Shown here: in pieces, positions 9,443 through 18,667 of the stretch | Numbering within the stretch: position 1 is the first letter of the stretch | How the letters are laid out: every line of letters starts with the position of its first letter | Source: Rhizobium sophorae | GTDB lineage: Bacteria > Pseudomonadota > Alphaproteobacteria > Rhizobiales > Rhizobiaceae | DNA: 64,000 nucleotides | Assembly: GCF_013087515.1 (NCBI RefSeq) | Contig: NZ_JABFCN010000066.1 | Location: 1-64,000 of the forward strand | Direction of reading: 5' to 3' | The notes under the pieces: generated by a model | Database searches by the model: none | What the model was told of the DNA's origin: nothing | What the model saw: the letters and a program-made list of their open reading frames with translations, nothing else | Position numbers and translations under genes: made by a program

Positions 9443-10855
9443 TTATGCTTTCGTGGAAATTATGCGCGGCGTCACGCGCATCGGCAGCCCGTTTTGCGGC
9501 TGCGTCGTCAGCTTCTGCACCGGCCAGGGATTGGTCTGATCGGTGGAATCGAAACGATAGCGGTGCATCAGGACGGCAAGGGCAATTACCGCCTCCTGAA
9601 GCGCAAAGGTTGCACCGATGCAGACACGCGGACCGGCGCCGAAAGGCAGGAACTGGAAGCGGCCGATAGAGCCGCGATTTTCCGGCAGGAAGCGTTCGGG
9701 CATATAGGCGCGCGGCCTGTCCCAGTGAAGTTCGTGGCGATGCAGCGTCCAGGGCATGATCAGCACAGTGACGCCGGCCTCGATCTCGACCCGCTCACCT
9801 TTGGCGCTTGTCCAGCAATCATCCGATATGGCGGCGCGATTGATCGATGGCGCCGGCGGATAGAGGCGCAAAGCCTCCTCGAAGGCGGCGCGCGTCTGCG
9901 GCATCATCTCCAGCCATTCCACAGGTTCTGCCCCGGTGGCGAGCACCGCGTCGATTTCTTCTTCCATCGCTTCGCGGATATGCGGGCTGTTCGATACGCA
10001 ATACAGCGTCCAGGCCAACGCCCGGGCTGTGGTCTCATGCCCCGCACCGATGAAGGTCAGAATATTGTCTTCGATTTCTTCCTTGGTCAGCCCCTCAGGG
10101 CCAGCCTGCTCCAGGAGCAGGGTCAGGAAATCCTCGGGCGCACTGCTGCGATTCGCCTTCATCTTTGCGAGCCGCATATCCATGGTGTTGCGCACGATTG
10201 CGCGGAACTTCTCCAGCACTTTCTGACCGCCGATGCGTGTCACACGTGGAACCCAGGAGGGAGCGCGCATCAGATCCATCGGATCGACGCGGCCCATGCG
10301 ATGCAGGAGTTCATTGACATCGTCGGCGAAATGGCCGCTCGAGGTGACGATTTCGCCGGAGAACAATGTGTCGGCGAGAATCGCGAAGGTCAGCTCGGTC
10401 ATGTCGGTGCTGATATCGAAAATTGCGCCTGTCTCGCCTGCGCTCTCATATTTGCAGACATAGTCTTCGGACTGGCGCAGCATCTGCCCGGCGAAGCCCT
10501 GGGCATGGCGGGGCGTGAAAACCGGCGCCACCGCCTTGCGTGACCTTTTCCAGACAGGACCTTCGGCGGTCAGAAGGCCGTCGCGGAGGATCGGACGCAG
10601 GACGAGCTGGCGCACATCCGACATGCGATAATTATTGGCATTGTCGACCAGCACGTGCTTGATCAGGCCGGGATCGTTGACGATCAGCGTCCTCTGGCCG
10701 AAGAAACTGGTGCGGATCCAGGGCAGCGTGTAGGACGGCTCGCCCCAGAGTTCGAGCGGATTGCGCAGGATGATGCGAATGATTTCCAGCCGGCTCGGCG
10801 GCACGGTCCGCGGCAGCGGTGCTGGCGGGACGAAGGGGTCCGGACGCATGTCCAT
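9443..10855 (-). CDS. Cytochrome P450
   Basis: A 470-residue soluble P450 monooxygenase. Signatures are the I-helix oxygen-binding motif GAGHETTARALAW at about 270, the ExxR in EEALRLYPPAP, the PERFLPE segment, and the heme-thiolate loop FGAGPRVCIGATFA with the cysteine near residue 415. There is no N-terminal membrane anchor. No ferredoxin, ferredoxin reductase or fused reductase lies nearby, so electrons must come from elsewhere. The substrate cannot be told from sequence; the PERF and heme-loop style resembles fatty-acid or terpenoid-active bacterial P450s. It follows the DUF1402 gene on the same strand, 48 bases away. Confidence 0.93.
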   Translation of the reverse strand: MDMRPDPFVPPAPLPRTVPPSRLEIIRIILRNPLELWGEPSYTLPWIRTSFFGQRTLIVNDPGLIKHVLVDNANNYRMSDVRQLVLRPILRDGLLTAEGPVWKRSRKAVAPVFTPRHAQGFAGQMLRQSEDYVCKYESAGETGAIFDISTDMTELTFAILADTLFSGEIVTSSGHFADDVNELLHRMGRVDPMDLMRAPSWVPRVTRIGGQKVLEKFRAIVRNTMDMRLAKMKANRSSAPEDFLTLLLEQAGPEGLTKEEIEDNILTFIGAGHETTARALAWTLYCVSNSPHIREAMEEEIDAVLATGAEPVEWLEMMPQTRAAFEEALRLYPPAPSINRAAISDDCWTSAKGERVEIEAGVTVLIMPWTLHRHELHWDRPRAYMPERFLPENRGSIGRFQFLPFGAGPRVCIGATFALQEAVIALAVLMHRYRFDSTDQTNPWPVQKLTTQPQNGLPMRVTPRIISTKA

Positions 10856-10903
10856 CGTAAAAGCCTTTCGGGGAAGATCTACGCCTTCCCGGCAAGCTTG
10901 AAG

Positions 10904-11851
10904 CTAGAGCAGGCCCTTGAGTTCGTCCAGCTTGTCGTTGATCAGCCAGCCGTAATAATTCTCTTCCGGCCAGACCGTCGCGCCGGCGCCGCGGTTCTTC
11001 GCAGCAAGTGCTGCGGCGCGCTGGCGCGAATTTCCGACATTATAGAGCGTCGCCGTCAGGCCGGGATTGCCCGAAATGTCCATGCCGGCGATCTCTTTGT
11101 AATCGTCGATCGACCTGCGGATCGAGGCCGCGACGAAGGCGAGCGAGATATCGGGATCCATGATGGCCCTGTAGACGGCGCCGGCATTCTTCTCGTTCAA
11201 CTTCGGATAGCCAGACACGCGGGTGACGAGATCGGAAAGCATCAGCGCCGTCAGCGGATTGACCTGGCCGAGGCCGAAGGTCTGGCCGGCATAAAAGGGC
11301 TGGAAGAAGACCGCGCTGAAACGGTTGTTGGGAAAGCTCGTGCCGCCCACCGTCTTGCCGCGGAAATCGGTTTCCCACACTTCTTCGCGGCACGACCAGA
11401 GCGCGTAGGAATCGCTGTTGGCCTTGCATTCCGAAAATTGCGGCCGCGCCACGAAGTCGTCGACGCTTTCGCCATCATAAGCGAAGCGGAAGCTTTCTCC
11501 GGCGTATGAAGCAGCCTTGACATAATAGGCCTGCAGCCGGTCGTAGGCGTCGACATTATAGGTGTGTTCGCCGACGATCGCACCGACGACATGGATGGGA
11601 TTGATGCCGTAAGCGCTGGAGACCTTGCGGATCTTGCTCATCAGCTCGCGATCGGTCGCCAGAAGCTCATGAACCTTTTCGTATTTCAGATCGAAGCTGC
11701 TCTTGGTGCCCTTGGTGCGCCTGATGGAAGCGCCTGGAATATCGGGCTGCTCGGCGTGACGATTGCCGGCCGGCACCGTCTGCATTGCGAAGGCAGGCGC
11801 CGAATTCACCAGGGCAACGGCAATCATAAGGCTTGTCAAAAGGCGTCGCAC
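10904..11851 (-). CDS. DUF1402 family exported protein, lysozyme-like
   Basis: A 315-residue protein with a cleavable Sec signal peptide (about residues 1-22, ending APAFA). The mature part matches the rhizobial DUF1402 family of unknown function. Two short segments recall lytic transglycosylases: an acidic site VGAIVGEHTYN at about 80-90, followed downstream by FGLGQVNPLTALM, comparable to the GLMQL-P-TA motif of SLT enzymes, then a YNVGN segment like the conserved AYNAG motif of Slt proteins. This suggests a periplasmic peptidoglycan-acting enzyme, but the spacing is unusual and activity is unproven. The cytochrome P450 gene lies just downstream. Confidence 0.8.
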   Translation of the reverse strand: MRRLLTSLMIAVALVNSAPAFAMQTVPAGNRHAEQPDIPGASIRRTKGTKSSFDLKYEKVHELLATDRELMSKIRKVSSAYGINPIHVVGAIVGEHTYNVDAYDRLQAYYVKAASYAGESFRFAYDGESVDDFVARPQFSECKANSDSYALWSCREEVWETDFRGKTVGGTSFPNNRFSAVFFQPFYAGQTFGLGQVNPLTALMLSDLVTRVSGYPKLNEKNAGAVYRAIMDPDISLAFVAASIRRSIDDYKEIAGMDISGNPGLTATLYNVGNSRQRAAALAAKNRGAGATVWPEENYYGWLINDKLDELKGLL

Positions 11852-12039
11852 GATCCGTTATCCCGTCCGTTCCATCGTCCTGTTTGTGATGCGGCTGACT
11901 GGACCAGAATCTTGGCCGAATAAAGCCGGAGCGGAAAACAAAACAGGCCTTCACTAAAAAGGAAAAGGCCCGCTGTCGAGAGAGAGTTCGTCACAATCCG
12001 GCATTCACATCGGTAAAGAGATGAACCGGTGCGCCGATA

Positions 12040-13347
12040 TCACAGAATGAAGCGCGACAGATCGGTATTCTGGGCGAGATCGCCGACATGTTCGCGCACA
12101 TAGGCGGCATCGATCGTTACGGCCGTCCCACCTCGATCCGGGGCGTTGTAGGAAATATCGTCCAGCACCCGCTCCATCACCGTCTGCAGACGGCGCGCGC
12201 CGATATTCTCGACGGAGGAGTTCAGATGCACGGCGACATCGGCAAGCGCGTCGATCGCGTCGTCGGTGAATTCGAGGCTCAGGCTTTCCGTCTCCATCAG
12301 GGCGCGGTACTGGCGGATGAGGCTTGCTTCCGTCTCAGTCAGGATCCGGCGGAAATCATCCTTGTTCAGCGGACGCAATTCGACACGGATCGGCAGGCGA
12401 CCCTGCAATTCCGGCAGAAGATCCGAAGGCTTGGAGACATGGAAGGCGCCGGAGGCGATGAACAGGATATGGTCCGTCTTGACCGGCCCGTATTTGGTCG
12501 AAACCGTCGTGCCTTCGACGAGCGGCAAAAGGTCGCGCTGCACGCCTTCGCGCGAAACGCCGGCGCCCATGCCACCGTCGCGGGCGGCGATCTTGTCAAT
12601 TTCGTCAAGGAAGACGATACCGTCATTCTCGGTGGAGCGAACGGCTTCGCGCTGGATCACCTCATTGTCGATCAGCTTGTCGGATTCGTCGCGGATCAGG
12701 TCACTATACGAAGCCTTGACTGTCGTGCGAACCTTCTTGGTGCGGCCGCCCATCGCCTTGCCGAACATTTCCGACAGGTTCAGCACGCCGATATTGGCAC
12801 CCGGCATGCCGGGAATTTCGAAGCCACCCATGCCGGAACCGGCATCGGCCACCTCGATATCGATTTCCTTGTCGTCGAGTTCGCCGTCCCGGAGCTTCTT
12901 GCGGAAGTTTTCACGTGTAGCAGGCGATGCGGTCGTGCCGACCAGCGCATCGAGAACACGCTCCTCGGCGCTCACATGCGCCTTGGCTTGCACCTCGGCC
13001 CGTTTCTTCTCGCGCACCAGGCCAATGCCGACCTCGACCAGATCGCGGATGATCTGCTCGACATCGCGGCCGACATAGCCGACTTCTGTGAACTTGGTGG
13101 CTTCCACCTTGATGAAGGGTGCGCCGGCGAGTTTTGCCAGGCGGCGGGAGATCTCCGTCTTGCCGACACCGGTCGGGCCGATCATCAGGATGTTCTTCGG
13201 CATGACTTCGTCGCGCAGGCTCGGGTCGAGCTGCTGGCGGCGCCAGCGGTTGCGCAACGCAATCGCGACGGCGCGTTTGGCATCATGCTGGCCGATGATG
13301 TAGCGATCGAGTTCAGAAACGATCTCGCGAGGGGAAAAAGTCGTCAT
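12040..13347 (-). CDS. hslU: ATP-dependent protease ATPase subunit HslU
   Basis: A 435-residue AAA+ unfoldase of the HslUV (ClpYQ) protease, cytoplasmic. Walker [10 protein letters not shown] is at about 58-66, followed by the HslU signature [13 protein letters not shown], Walker B ([12 protein letters not shown]), sensor-1 and a C-terminal tail ending SRFIL that docks into HslV to activate it. The I-domain insert is present. Length is typical (433-445). It is the second gene of an hslV-hslU pair with a 120-base spacer. Confidence 0.97.
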   Translation of the reverse strand: MTTFSPREIVSELDRYIIGQHDAKRAVAIALRNRWRRQQLDPSLRDEVMPKNILMIGPTGVGKTEISRRLAKLAGAPFIKVEATKFTEVGYVGRDVEQIIRDLVEVGIGLVREKKRAEVQAKAHVSAEERVLDALVGTTASPATRENFRKKLRDGELDDKEIDIEVADAGSGMGGFEIPGMPGANIGVLNLSEMFGKAMGGRTKKVRTTVKASYSDLIRDESDKLIDNEVIQREAVRSTENDGIVFLDEIDKIAARDGGMGAGVSREGVQRDLLPLVEGTTVSTKYGPVKTDHILFIASGAFHVSKPSDLLPELQGRLPIRVELRPLNKDDFRRILTETEASLIRQYRALMETESLSLEFTDDAIDALADVAVHLNSSVENIGARRLQTVMERVLDDISYNAPDRGGTAVTIDAAYVREHVGDLAQNTDLSRFIL

Positions 13348-13353
13348 TGCGTA

Positions 13354-13407
13354 TCATTCTCCTGGCGGCCCAGGGGCCATCAGCAGCGCCCGGCCGTAAT
13401 TATTCAT
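13354..13407 (-). other. 17-codon open frame before hslU
   Basis: In the spacer between hslV and hslU a short minus-strand frame runs from ATG (13407) to TGA (13354). Its last codons overlap the AGGAGA Shine-Dalgarno of hslU. It could be a leader affecting hslU translation, a remnant of a gene lost between hslV and hslU, or chance. I see no protein similarity. Confidence 0.2.
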
Positions 13408-13467
13408 TGTTTCCCAAGTCCTTGAAAGCCTGCCTTGGTTGGGCCTAGCGGTCCCAAAGCATAGGGT

Positions 13468-13995
13468 TCAGCCTTCGACATCCAGCGATTCCACCACGAT
13501 ATTGTGGTTCGTGTAGACGCAGATATCGGCAGCGATATCGAGGGCGCGGCGAGCGATCTCATCAGCCGATTTGTCGGTATCCATGAGCGCGAGCGCGGCG
13601 GCGAGGGCAAAATTGCCGCCCGAACCGATCGCCGTCGTGCCGTGTTCAGGCTCCAGGACGTCGCCGTTGCCGGTGATCGCCAGCGTGATCGACTTGTCGG
13701 CGACGAGCATCATGGCTTCGAGATTACGCAGGTATTTGTCGGTGCGCCAGTCCTTGGCGAGCTCGACGGCGGCACGCATCAATTGACCGGGATATTGCTC
13801 CAGCTTCTTTTCGAGCCTTTCGAGCAGGGTAAAGGCATCGGCAGTGGCGCCAGCAAAACCGGCAACGACTTCGCCCTTGCCGATACGGCGCACCTTGCGG
13901 GCATTGCCCTTCATGACGGTCTGGCCGAGGCTCACCTGGCCATCGCCCGCCATCACCACCTTGCCGCCTTTTCGAACTGTAATGATTGTTGTCAT
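13468..13995 (-). CDS. hslV: ATP-dependent protease proteolytic subunit HslV
   Basis: A 175-residue threonine peptidase, the proteasome-beta-like core of HslUV. After removal of the initiator Met, the N-terminal Thr ([10 protein letters not shown]) is the nucleophile. The block [14 protein letters not shown] and the [14 protein letters not shown] motif are family hallmarks. It is first in the hslVU pair and divergent from hisB across 156 bases. I did not find a convincing heat-shock promoter in that gap. Confidence 0.97.
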   Translation of the reverse strand: MTTIITVRKGGKVVMAGDGQVSLGQTVMKGNARKVRRIGKGEVVAGFAGATADAFTLLERLEKKLEQYPGQLMRAAVELAKDWRTDKYLRNLEAMMLVADKSITLAITGNGDVLEPEHGTTAIGSGGNFALAAALALMDTDKSADEIARRALDIAADICVYTNHNIVVESLDVEG

Positions 13996-14117
13996 AAAAC
14001 ACCTGTCTGCTGGGCCGCATGCCGGCCCTGTTGAGCCCTATGTAAGTGGACTGGCGCCGATTGCAAATGGGCCGGCTTTTCTCTTGCCCGGCTTCTGGAT
14101 ATTTGCCGATGCGCCTG

Positions 14118-14134
14118 ATAAGGAACGGCCTTAT
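14118..14134. promoter_or_regulatory. Small inverted repeat upstream of hisB
   Basis: ATAAGG (14118-14123), AACGG, CCTTAT (14129-14134): perfect 6-base arms 17 bases before the hisB start. It may be an operator or a 5' leader hairpin of the his operon; no function is established. No his leader peptide with a run of His codons is visible. Confidence 0.3.
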
Positions 14135-14151
14135 TCCCGATGGAGGGCCAT

Positions 14152-14760
14152 ATGGCCGAGACCGCAGCAAGCCGCACGGGCAGCGTTTCCCGCAAGACCA
14201 ACGAAACCTCGATTTCCGTTTCCGTCAATCTCGACGGCACCGGCAAATCGACGATTTCGACGGGCGTCGGCTTCTTCGACCACATGCTCGACCAGCTTTC
14301 GAGACATTCCCTCATCGACATGGAGATCGATGCCAAGGGCGACCTGCATATCGACGACCATCATACGGTCGAAGATACCGGCATCGCCATCGGCCAGGCG
14401 ATCTCCAAGGCGCTCGGCGACCGGCGCGGGATCACCCGCTACGCGTCGATCGATCTCGCCATGGACGAGACGATGACCAAGGCTGCGGTCGATCTCTCCG
14501 GCCGGCCGTTCCTCGTCTGGAACGTCGCCTTCAGCGCGCCTAAGATCGGTACTTTCGACACCGAGCTCGTTCGCGAATTCTTTCATGCGCTCGCTCAGAA
14601 TGCCGGCATCACCTTGCATATTCTCAACCATTATGGCGCCAACAATCACCATATTGCCGAGACATGCTTCAAGGCCGTTGCGCGTGCATTGCGCACGGCG
14701 ACAGAGATCGATCCGAGACAGGCGGGCCGTGTTCCCTCGACCAAGGGCACGCTCGTCTGA
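14152..14760 (+). CDS. hisB: Imidazoleglycerol-phosphate dehydratase HisB
   Basis: A 202-residue monofunctional HisB catalysing the sixth step of histidine synthesis (imidazole glycerol phosphate to imidazole acetol phosphate), manganese-dependent. The metal-binding motifs [25 protein letters not shown] and [10 protein letters not shown] are all present. An upstream ATG at 14140 is in frame, but GGAGGG at 14142-14147 is ideally placed for ATG 14152, giving MAETAASR as N-terminus. It is first gene of the his operon, divergent from hslV. Confidence 0.96.
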   Translation: MAETAASRTGSVSRKTNETSISVSVNLDGTGKSTISTGVGFFDHMLDQLSRHSLIDMEIDAKGDLHIDDHHTVEDTGIAIGQAISKALGDRRGITRYASIDLAMDETMTKAAVDLSGRPFLVWNVAFSAPKIGTFDTELVREFFHALAQNAGITLHILNHYGANNHHIAETCFKAVARALRTATEIDPRQAGRVPSTKGTLV

Positions 14761-14782
14761 GCCCTTCAAGGGAGCGGCGGCA

Positions 14783-15268
14783 ATGACATCCAGCTATATC
14801 TTCCTGACACCGCCCGGCAGCACGAGCGCCACGGCCGACGAGACGCGAACCATTCGCGACGGCTTCACGCTGCTCGGCTTCCTGTTTCCATGGGTTTGGC
14901 TGCTGGCGCATCGGCTTTGGCTGCATGCGGCCGCGGCCTTTCTGCTGCAGGGGATTGGTGGTGCGCTGATGGATGAACCCGGCCTCGGGCCGGCGGGAGC
15001 GGCAATCCTGCTGGGCGTGAATATGCTGGTCGGTCTTGAAGGCCAGAATTTCCGTGTCCGCAACCTTGCTGCCAAGGGCTGGAACGAAGACGCATTCATT
15101 GCGGCCGATACGATCGGCATTGCTGAGCAGGTCTATTTTTCGGACAGGGCGGCTATCGCAGTTAGTGACGACGCCGCGGCACCGGACTGGCAGAACAAGG
15201 CCCGTCCGAACGGCCCGCACGGCGATGCAACATCGCTTGGTCTCTTTGGTTTTGATGGAGGACGCTGA
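14783..15268 (+). CDS. DUF2628 domain membrane protein in the his operon
   Basis: A 161-residue protein with two or three hydrophobic segments (about 30-55, 60-80 and possibly 85-100), matching the DUF2628 family. The N-terminus carries a short polar region ([11 protein letters not shown]) and the C-terminus is soluble. GGAGCGG at 14771-14777 supports ATG 14783. It is regularly found between hisB and hisH in rhizobia. Function is unknown and it is not needed for the known histidine pathway. Confidence 0.8.
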   Translation: MTSSYIFLTPPGSTSATADETRTIRDGFTLLGFLFPWVWLLAHRLWLHAAAAFLLQGIGGALMDEPGLGPAGAAILLGVNMLVGLEGQNFRVRNLAAKGWNEDAFIAADTIGIAEQVYFSDRAAIAVSDDAAAPDWQNKARPNGPHGDATSLGLFGFDGGR

Positions 15269-15270
15269 CG

Positions 15271-15921
15271 ATGCGCGTCGCGATTATCGACTATGGCTCC
15301 GGTAACCTGCGCTCGGCGACCAAAGCTTTCGAGCGTGCCGCCCACGAAGCTGGCATCGATGCCCATATCGATCTCACCGATAGGGCGGAGGATGTTGCCG
15401 CGGCCGATCGTATCGTGCTTCCTGGTGTCGGCGCCTATGCCGATTGCCGGCGTGGCCTCGATGCCGTGCCTGATATGACCGAGGTGCTGATCGAAGCTGT
15501 CGAGAAGAATGCGCGGCCGTTCCTCGGCATCTGCGTCGGCATGCAGCTGATGTCCTCGCGCGGGCTCGAGAAGACCGTGACGCACGGTTTCGGCTGGGTT
15601 CCCGGTAACGTCGTTGAGATGACGCCGAATGATCCGGCACTCAAGATCCCGCAGATCGGCTGGAACACGCTCGACCTGAAGCGCGAACATCCGCTCTTCG
15701 AAGGAATTCCGACGGGGTCGCAGGGACTGCACGCCTATTTCGTGCATTCCTACCATCTTGCCGCCGAAAACGCCGAGGATGTTATTGCGACGGCAGACTA
15801 TGGCGGTCCGATGACCGCATTCGTCGGGCGCGACAACGTAGTCGGAGCACAGTTTCACCCGGAAAAGAGCCAGAAGCTCGGCCTGGCCCTGATCGCCAAT
15901 TTTCTGCGCTGGAACCCGTAG
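15271..15921 (+). CDS. hisH: Imidazole glycerol phosphate synthase subunit HisH
   Basis: A 216-residue class-I glutamine amidotransferase that makes ammonia for HisF. The oxyanion/nucleophile motif [11 protein letters not shown] holds the catalytic Cys at about 85, and the His/Glu pair sits in [11 protein letters not shown] near 195. N-terminal [11 protein letters not shown] is typical. It starts two bases after the DUF2628 stop. HisF lies four genes downstream; the separation by two small unknown genes and hisA is the rhizobial arrangement. Confidence 0.97.
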   Translation: MRVAIIDYGSGNLRSATKAFERAAHEAGIDAHIDLTDRAEDVAAADRIVLPGVGAYADCRRGLDAVPDMTEVLIEAVEKNARPFLGICVGMQLMSSRGLEKTVTHGFGWVPGNVVEMTPNDPALKIPQIGWNTLDLKREHPLFEGIPTGSQGLHAYFVHSYHLAAENAEDVIATADYGGPMTAFVGRDNVVGAQFHPEKSQKLGLALIANFLRWNP

Positions 15922-15933
15922 AGCATAGTTCAC

Positions 15934-15976
15934 GCAATTCCGAAGCAAAACGGCTACACGCTTTTGCTGGAATTGC
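15934..15976. repeat. Rhizobial intergenic palindromic repeat (RIME-like)
   Basis: Imperfect palindrome with arms GCAATTCC plus AGCAAAA (15934-15950) and TTTTGCT plus GGAATTGC (15962-15976). A close relative is at 20840-20882. This sequence family is scattered between genes in Rhizobium. It lies between hisH and the small gene at 16048, inside the his operon. Confidence 0.75.
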
Positions 15977-16047
15977 TCCGAGGGCTGGCTTTTAATACAG
16001 CCGCCTTATTTCCCTTGTATGGAAAAGGCGGAACAGGAGTGCGCTCG

Positions 16048-16230
16048 ATGCCGACTTCACGGAAATCAGGCAAGGTGTTCTATACGTTGCGGCCCTCCAG
16101 GGAAGGCTTGCCCCCCTTTTCCGATATCAAGCTTCCCGGCGGCACGATTATCCGCCGTGTCGACGAAGCCATTCACAGGAAGGCGCTTTCCAACGCAGCC
16201 AAGGCGCTGAAAGAAAGGTTGGACCGATGA
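16048..16230 (+). CDS. Small conserved-looking hypothetical protein
   Basis: A 60-residue basic protein starting MPTSRKSGKVFYTLRP and ending in a helical, Lys/Arg-rich tail (AAKALKERLDR). I do not recognise the family. The frame is open further upstream to 15964, but that part runs through the palindromic repeat. ATG 16048 has a GAACAGGAG Shine-Dalgarno (16031-16039). Its stop overlaps the next gene by four bases, which strongly suggests a real, translationally coupled gene. Confidence 0.6.
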   Translation: MPTSRKSGKVFYTLRPSREGLPPFSDIKLPGGTIIRRVDEAIHRKALSNAAKALKERLDR

Positions 16231-16784
16231 TCCACGATTCTTTCCCCGCAAATGACGGTGCGAGCCGGCGGCAAAACGGGGTCAGCGCCAGCGACATCGC
16301 CGAGGCCGTGCTGGAATTCTATATCGAAGGTGAGGACGATCTGATCGGCCTGCTCGCCTACGCACTCTACGAGCGGCAAAAGCGCGATTTCGTTCTCAGC
16401 CATCGCAAGCGAAATGCCGGCCGTTCGCCCGATGAGGCCGAGCTTGCCGCCGTCAACAGCAATTATCTCTCGACCGATCTGCGCAATACGTTGCGCGACC
16501 GCGCCTCGCAGATCCTTTCGAGTTATGCCGAAACCTATGTCGAAGCGATGGAGCCGCAGATCCGGCTGACCGCCGTCAACAGCGATGCGTTGCGCCAGGT
16601 ACGAAACATCGAGAAATCGATCAAGAGGCGCCTGGGCTTCTGGCGGCAGGTCCGGGCCGGCTTTGCCGTCACCCTGCTCCTCCTTCTACTTTTCGGCGCG
16701 GCTGCCATTGCCGCTGTCTTTTTCCAATCGGATATCGTAGATGCGTGGAATGCGCTGATGGTACTGATCACTCTACGGACGTAA
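16227..16784 (+). CDS. Hypothetical protein with one C-terminal membrane segment
   Basis: A 185-residue protein of unrecognised family. The N-terminal 130 residues are soluble and mostly helical, with acidic and basic heptad-like stretches (for example EFYIEGEDDLIGLLAYALYE and VRNIEKSIKRRLGF). A clear transmembrane helix follows at about 145-168 (VTLLLLLLFGAAAIAAVFF). It overlaps the 60-residue gene before it and ends six bases before hisA, so it is part of the his transcript. It looks like a tail-anchored cytoplasmic protein. No histidine-related motif is visible. Confidence 0.75.
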   Translation: MIHDSFPANDGASRRQNGVSASDIAEAVLEFYIEGEDDLIGLLAYALYERQKRDFVLSHRKRNAGRSPDEAELAAVNSNYLSTDLRNTLRDRASQILSSYAETYVEAMEPQIRLTAVNSDALRQVRNIEKSIKRRLGFWRQVRAGFAVTLLLLLLFGAAAIAAVFFQSDIVDAWNALMVLITLRT

Positions 16785-16790
16785 GACGAC

Positions 16791-17537
16791 ATGATCCTTT
16801 TTCCCGCGATCGATCTGAAAGGCGGCCAATGCGTCCGCCTGAAGCTCGGCGACATGCAGCAGGCGACGGTCTACAACACCGATCCGGCCGCCCAGGCGAG
16901 ATCCTTCGAAGATCAGGGTTTCGAATGGCTACATGTGGTCGATCTCGACGGCGCCTTTGCGGGACATTCGGCAAATGGCGACGCCGTCGAAGCGATCTTG
17001 AAGGCAACTGACAATCCCGTGCAGCTCGGCGGCGGCATTCGCACGCTCGATCATATCGAGGCCTGGCTGTCGCGCGGGCTGCGGCGCGTCATTCTCGGCA
17101 CCGTCGCGGTCAGAAATCCGGCGCTGGTCATCGAGGCTTGCCGGAAATTTCCTGATCATGTCGCCGTCGGCATCGACGCCAAGGGCGGCAAGGTGGCCGT
17201 CGAGGGTTGGGCGGAGGCCTCCGAACTCGGTATCATCGAGCTCGCCAGGAAATTCGAGGGCGCCGGCGTTAGCGCGATCATCTATACCGATATCGATCGT
17301 GACGGCATCCTGGCCGGCATCAACTGGACCTCGACCCTGGAACTTGCCGACGCCGTTTCCATTCCCGTCATCGCCTCGGGCGGCCTTGCCTCTCTCGACG
17401 ATGTCAGACGCATGCTGGAGCCCGATGCGCGCAAGCTGGAAGGGGCGATCTCGGGCCGTGCGCTTTATGACGGCCGCATCGATCCCGGGCAAGCGCTGGC
17501 GCTGATCAAGGCCAACAGGGCCAAGGAGACCGCATAA
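16791..17537 (+). CDS. hisA: ProFAR isomerase HisA
   Basis: A 248-residue (beta-alpha)8 barrel enzyme isomerising ProFAR to PRFAR in histidine synthesis. The first phosphate/substrate strand [11 protein letters not shown] has the catalytic Asp (D8 region). GGGIRTL and the second-half catalytic region [13 protein letters not shown] are present, with phosphate motifs VIASGGLAS near 200. Length is standard. The stop codon abuts the hisF ATG with no gap (TAAATG). Confidence 0.97.
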   Translation: MILFPAIDLKGGQCVRLKLGDMQQATVYNTDPAAQARSFEDQGFEWLHVVDLDGAFAGHSANGDAVEAILKATDNPVQLGGGIRTLDHIEAWLSRGLRRVILGTVAVRNPALVIEACRKFPDHVAVGIDAKGGKVAVEGWAEASELGIIELARKFEGAGVSAIIYTDIDRDGILAGINWTSTLELADAVSIPVIASGGLASLDDVRRMLEPDARKLEGAISGRALYDGRIDPGQALALIKANRAKETA

Positions 17538-18326
17538 ATGACCCTCAAGGCCCGTGTAATTCCCTGCCTCGACGTCAAGGACGGCCGTGTCGTCAAGGGC
17601 GTCAACTTCCTCAATCTCGTCGATGCCGGCGATCCCGTCGAAGCTGCCAAGGCCTATGATGCGGCCGGCGCTGACGAGCTCTGTTTCCTCGATATCACCG
17701 CTTCCTCGGACAATCGCGAGACGATCTTCGATGTCGTGTCGCGCACGGCCGACCAATGCTTCATGCCGCTGACGGTCGGCGGCGGGGTGCGTACCATCGC
17801 CGATATCCGCAAGCTGTTACTGTGCGGCGCCGACAAGGTCTCGATCAATTCAGCAGCCGTCAGCAATCCCGACTTCGTCACCGAGGCGGCCGACAAGTTC
17901 GGCGACCAGTGCATCGTTGTTTCGATCGATGCCAAGCGCCGGCGCACGCAGGCAGTCGGCGGCGACAATCTCAGCGCCTGGGAAATCTATACCCATGGTG
18001 GCCGCAACGCGACCGGCATCGATGCCGTCGAATTCGCCCAGAAAATGGTGGCGCGCGGCGCCGGCGAACTCTTGGTCACCTCGATGGACCGCGACGGCAC
18101 CAAGGTCGGCTACGATCTGGAACTGACGCGGGCGATCGCCGATGCGGTGCGTGTGCCGGTCATCGCGTCCGGCGGCGTCGGCGATCTCGACGATCTCGTC
18201 GCCGGGGTGAAGGAGGGCCATGCCAATGCCGTGCTCGCCGCCTCGATCTTCCACTTCGGCACCTATTCCGTCAGCGAGGCGAAGCACTATATGTCGAAGT
18301 GCGGCATCGACATGCGTCTCGACTGA
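17538..18326 (+). CDS. hisF: Imidazole glycerol phosphate synthase subunit HisF
   Basis: A 262-residue cyclase subunit forming a barrel homologous to HisA. It uses ammonia from HisH to make IGP and AICAR. Catalytic D11 is in [15 protein letters not shown], and the second catalytic Asp lies in the [15 protein letters not shown] region. [13 protein letters not shown] and [11 protein letters not shown] are family motifs. It begins immediately after hisA and is followed by hisE after 17 bases. Confidence 0.97.
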   Translation: MTLKARVIPCLDVKDGRVVKGVNFLNLVDAGDPVEAAKAYDAAGADELCFLDITASSDNRETIFDVVSRTADQCFMPLTVGGGVRTIADIRKLLLCGADKVSINSAAVSNPDFVTEAADKFGDQCIVVSIDAKRRRTQAVGGDNLSAWEIYTHGGRNATGIDAVEFAQKMVARGAGELLVTSMDRDGTKVGYDLELTRAIADAVRVPVIASGGVGDLDDLVAGVKEGHANAVLAASIFHFGTYSVSEAKHYMSKCGIDMRLD

Positions 18327-18343
18327 ACCTTGAAAGCGGACCT

Positions 18344-18667
18344 ATGAGCGGATTTTCCCTTTCCGATCTCGAGAGCATCGTCGCAGAGCGATCGAAAGCC
18401 TCGCCGGAGCAATCCTGGACAGCCAAACTCGTGGCCGCCGGCCAGCCGAAAGCGGCAAAGAAGCTCGGCGAAGAGGCGATCGAAGCCGTGATGGCGGCGG
18501 TGACCGGCGACCGCGACAATCTGACCTATGAGGCGGCCGATGTGCTCTATCACCTTTTGGTCGTATTGAAGATTGCTGAAATACCGTTAGAGAATGTCAT
18601 GGCCGAACTCGAGCGCAGAACCGCGCAGTCCGGCCTCAAGGAAAAGGCCAGCCGGCAGAGTTCATGA
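18344..18667 (+). CDS. hisE: Phosphoribosyl-ATP pyrophosphatase HisE
   Basis: A 107-residue all-helical pyrophosphohydrolase (MazG-like fold) for the second step of histidine synthesis. The metal-binding acidic motif is in [14 protein letters not shown], followed by [14 protein letters not shown]. It is a stand-alone HisE rather than a HisIE fusion; no hisI is in the window. Its stop overlaps the coaA start (ATGA at 18664). Confidence 0.95.
   Translation: MSGFSLSDLESIVAERSKASPEQSWTAKLVAAGQPKAAKKLGEEAIEAVMAAVTGDRDNLTYEAADVLYHLLVVLKIAEIPLENVMAELERRTAQSGLKEKASRQSS

Noticed and set aside
12088-13425. Plus-strand open frame of 445 codons opposite hslU
   Set aside because: Composition typical of an antisense shadow; hslU is complete.
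14041-14139. Heat-shock (sigma-32) promoter for hslVU
   Set aside because: No CTTG with a properly spaced CCATNT-type -10 element was found on the minus strand.
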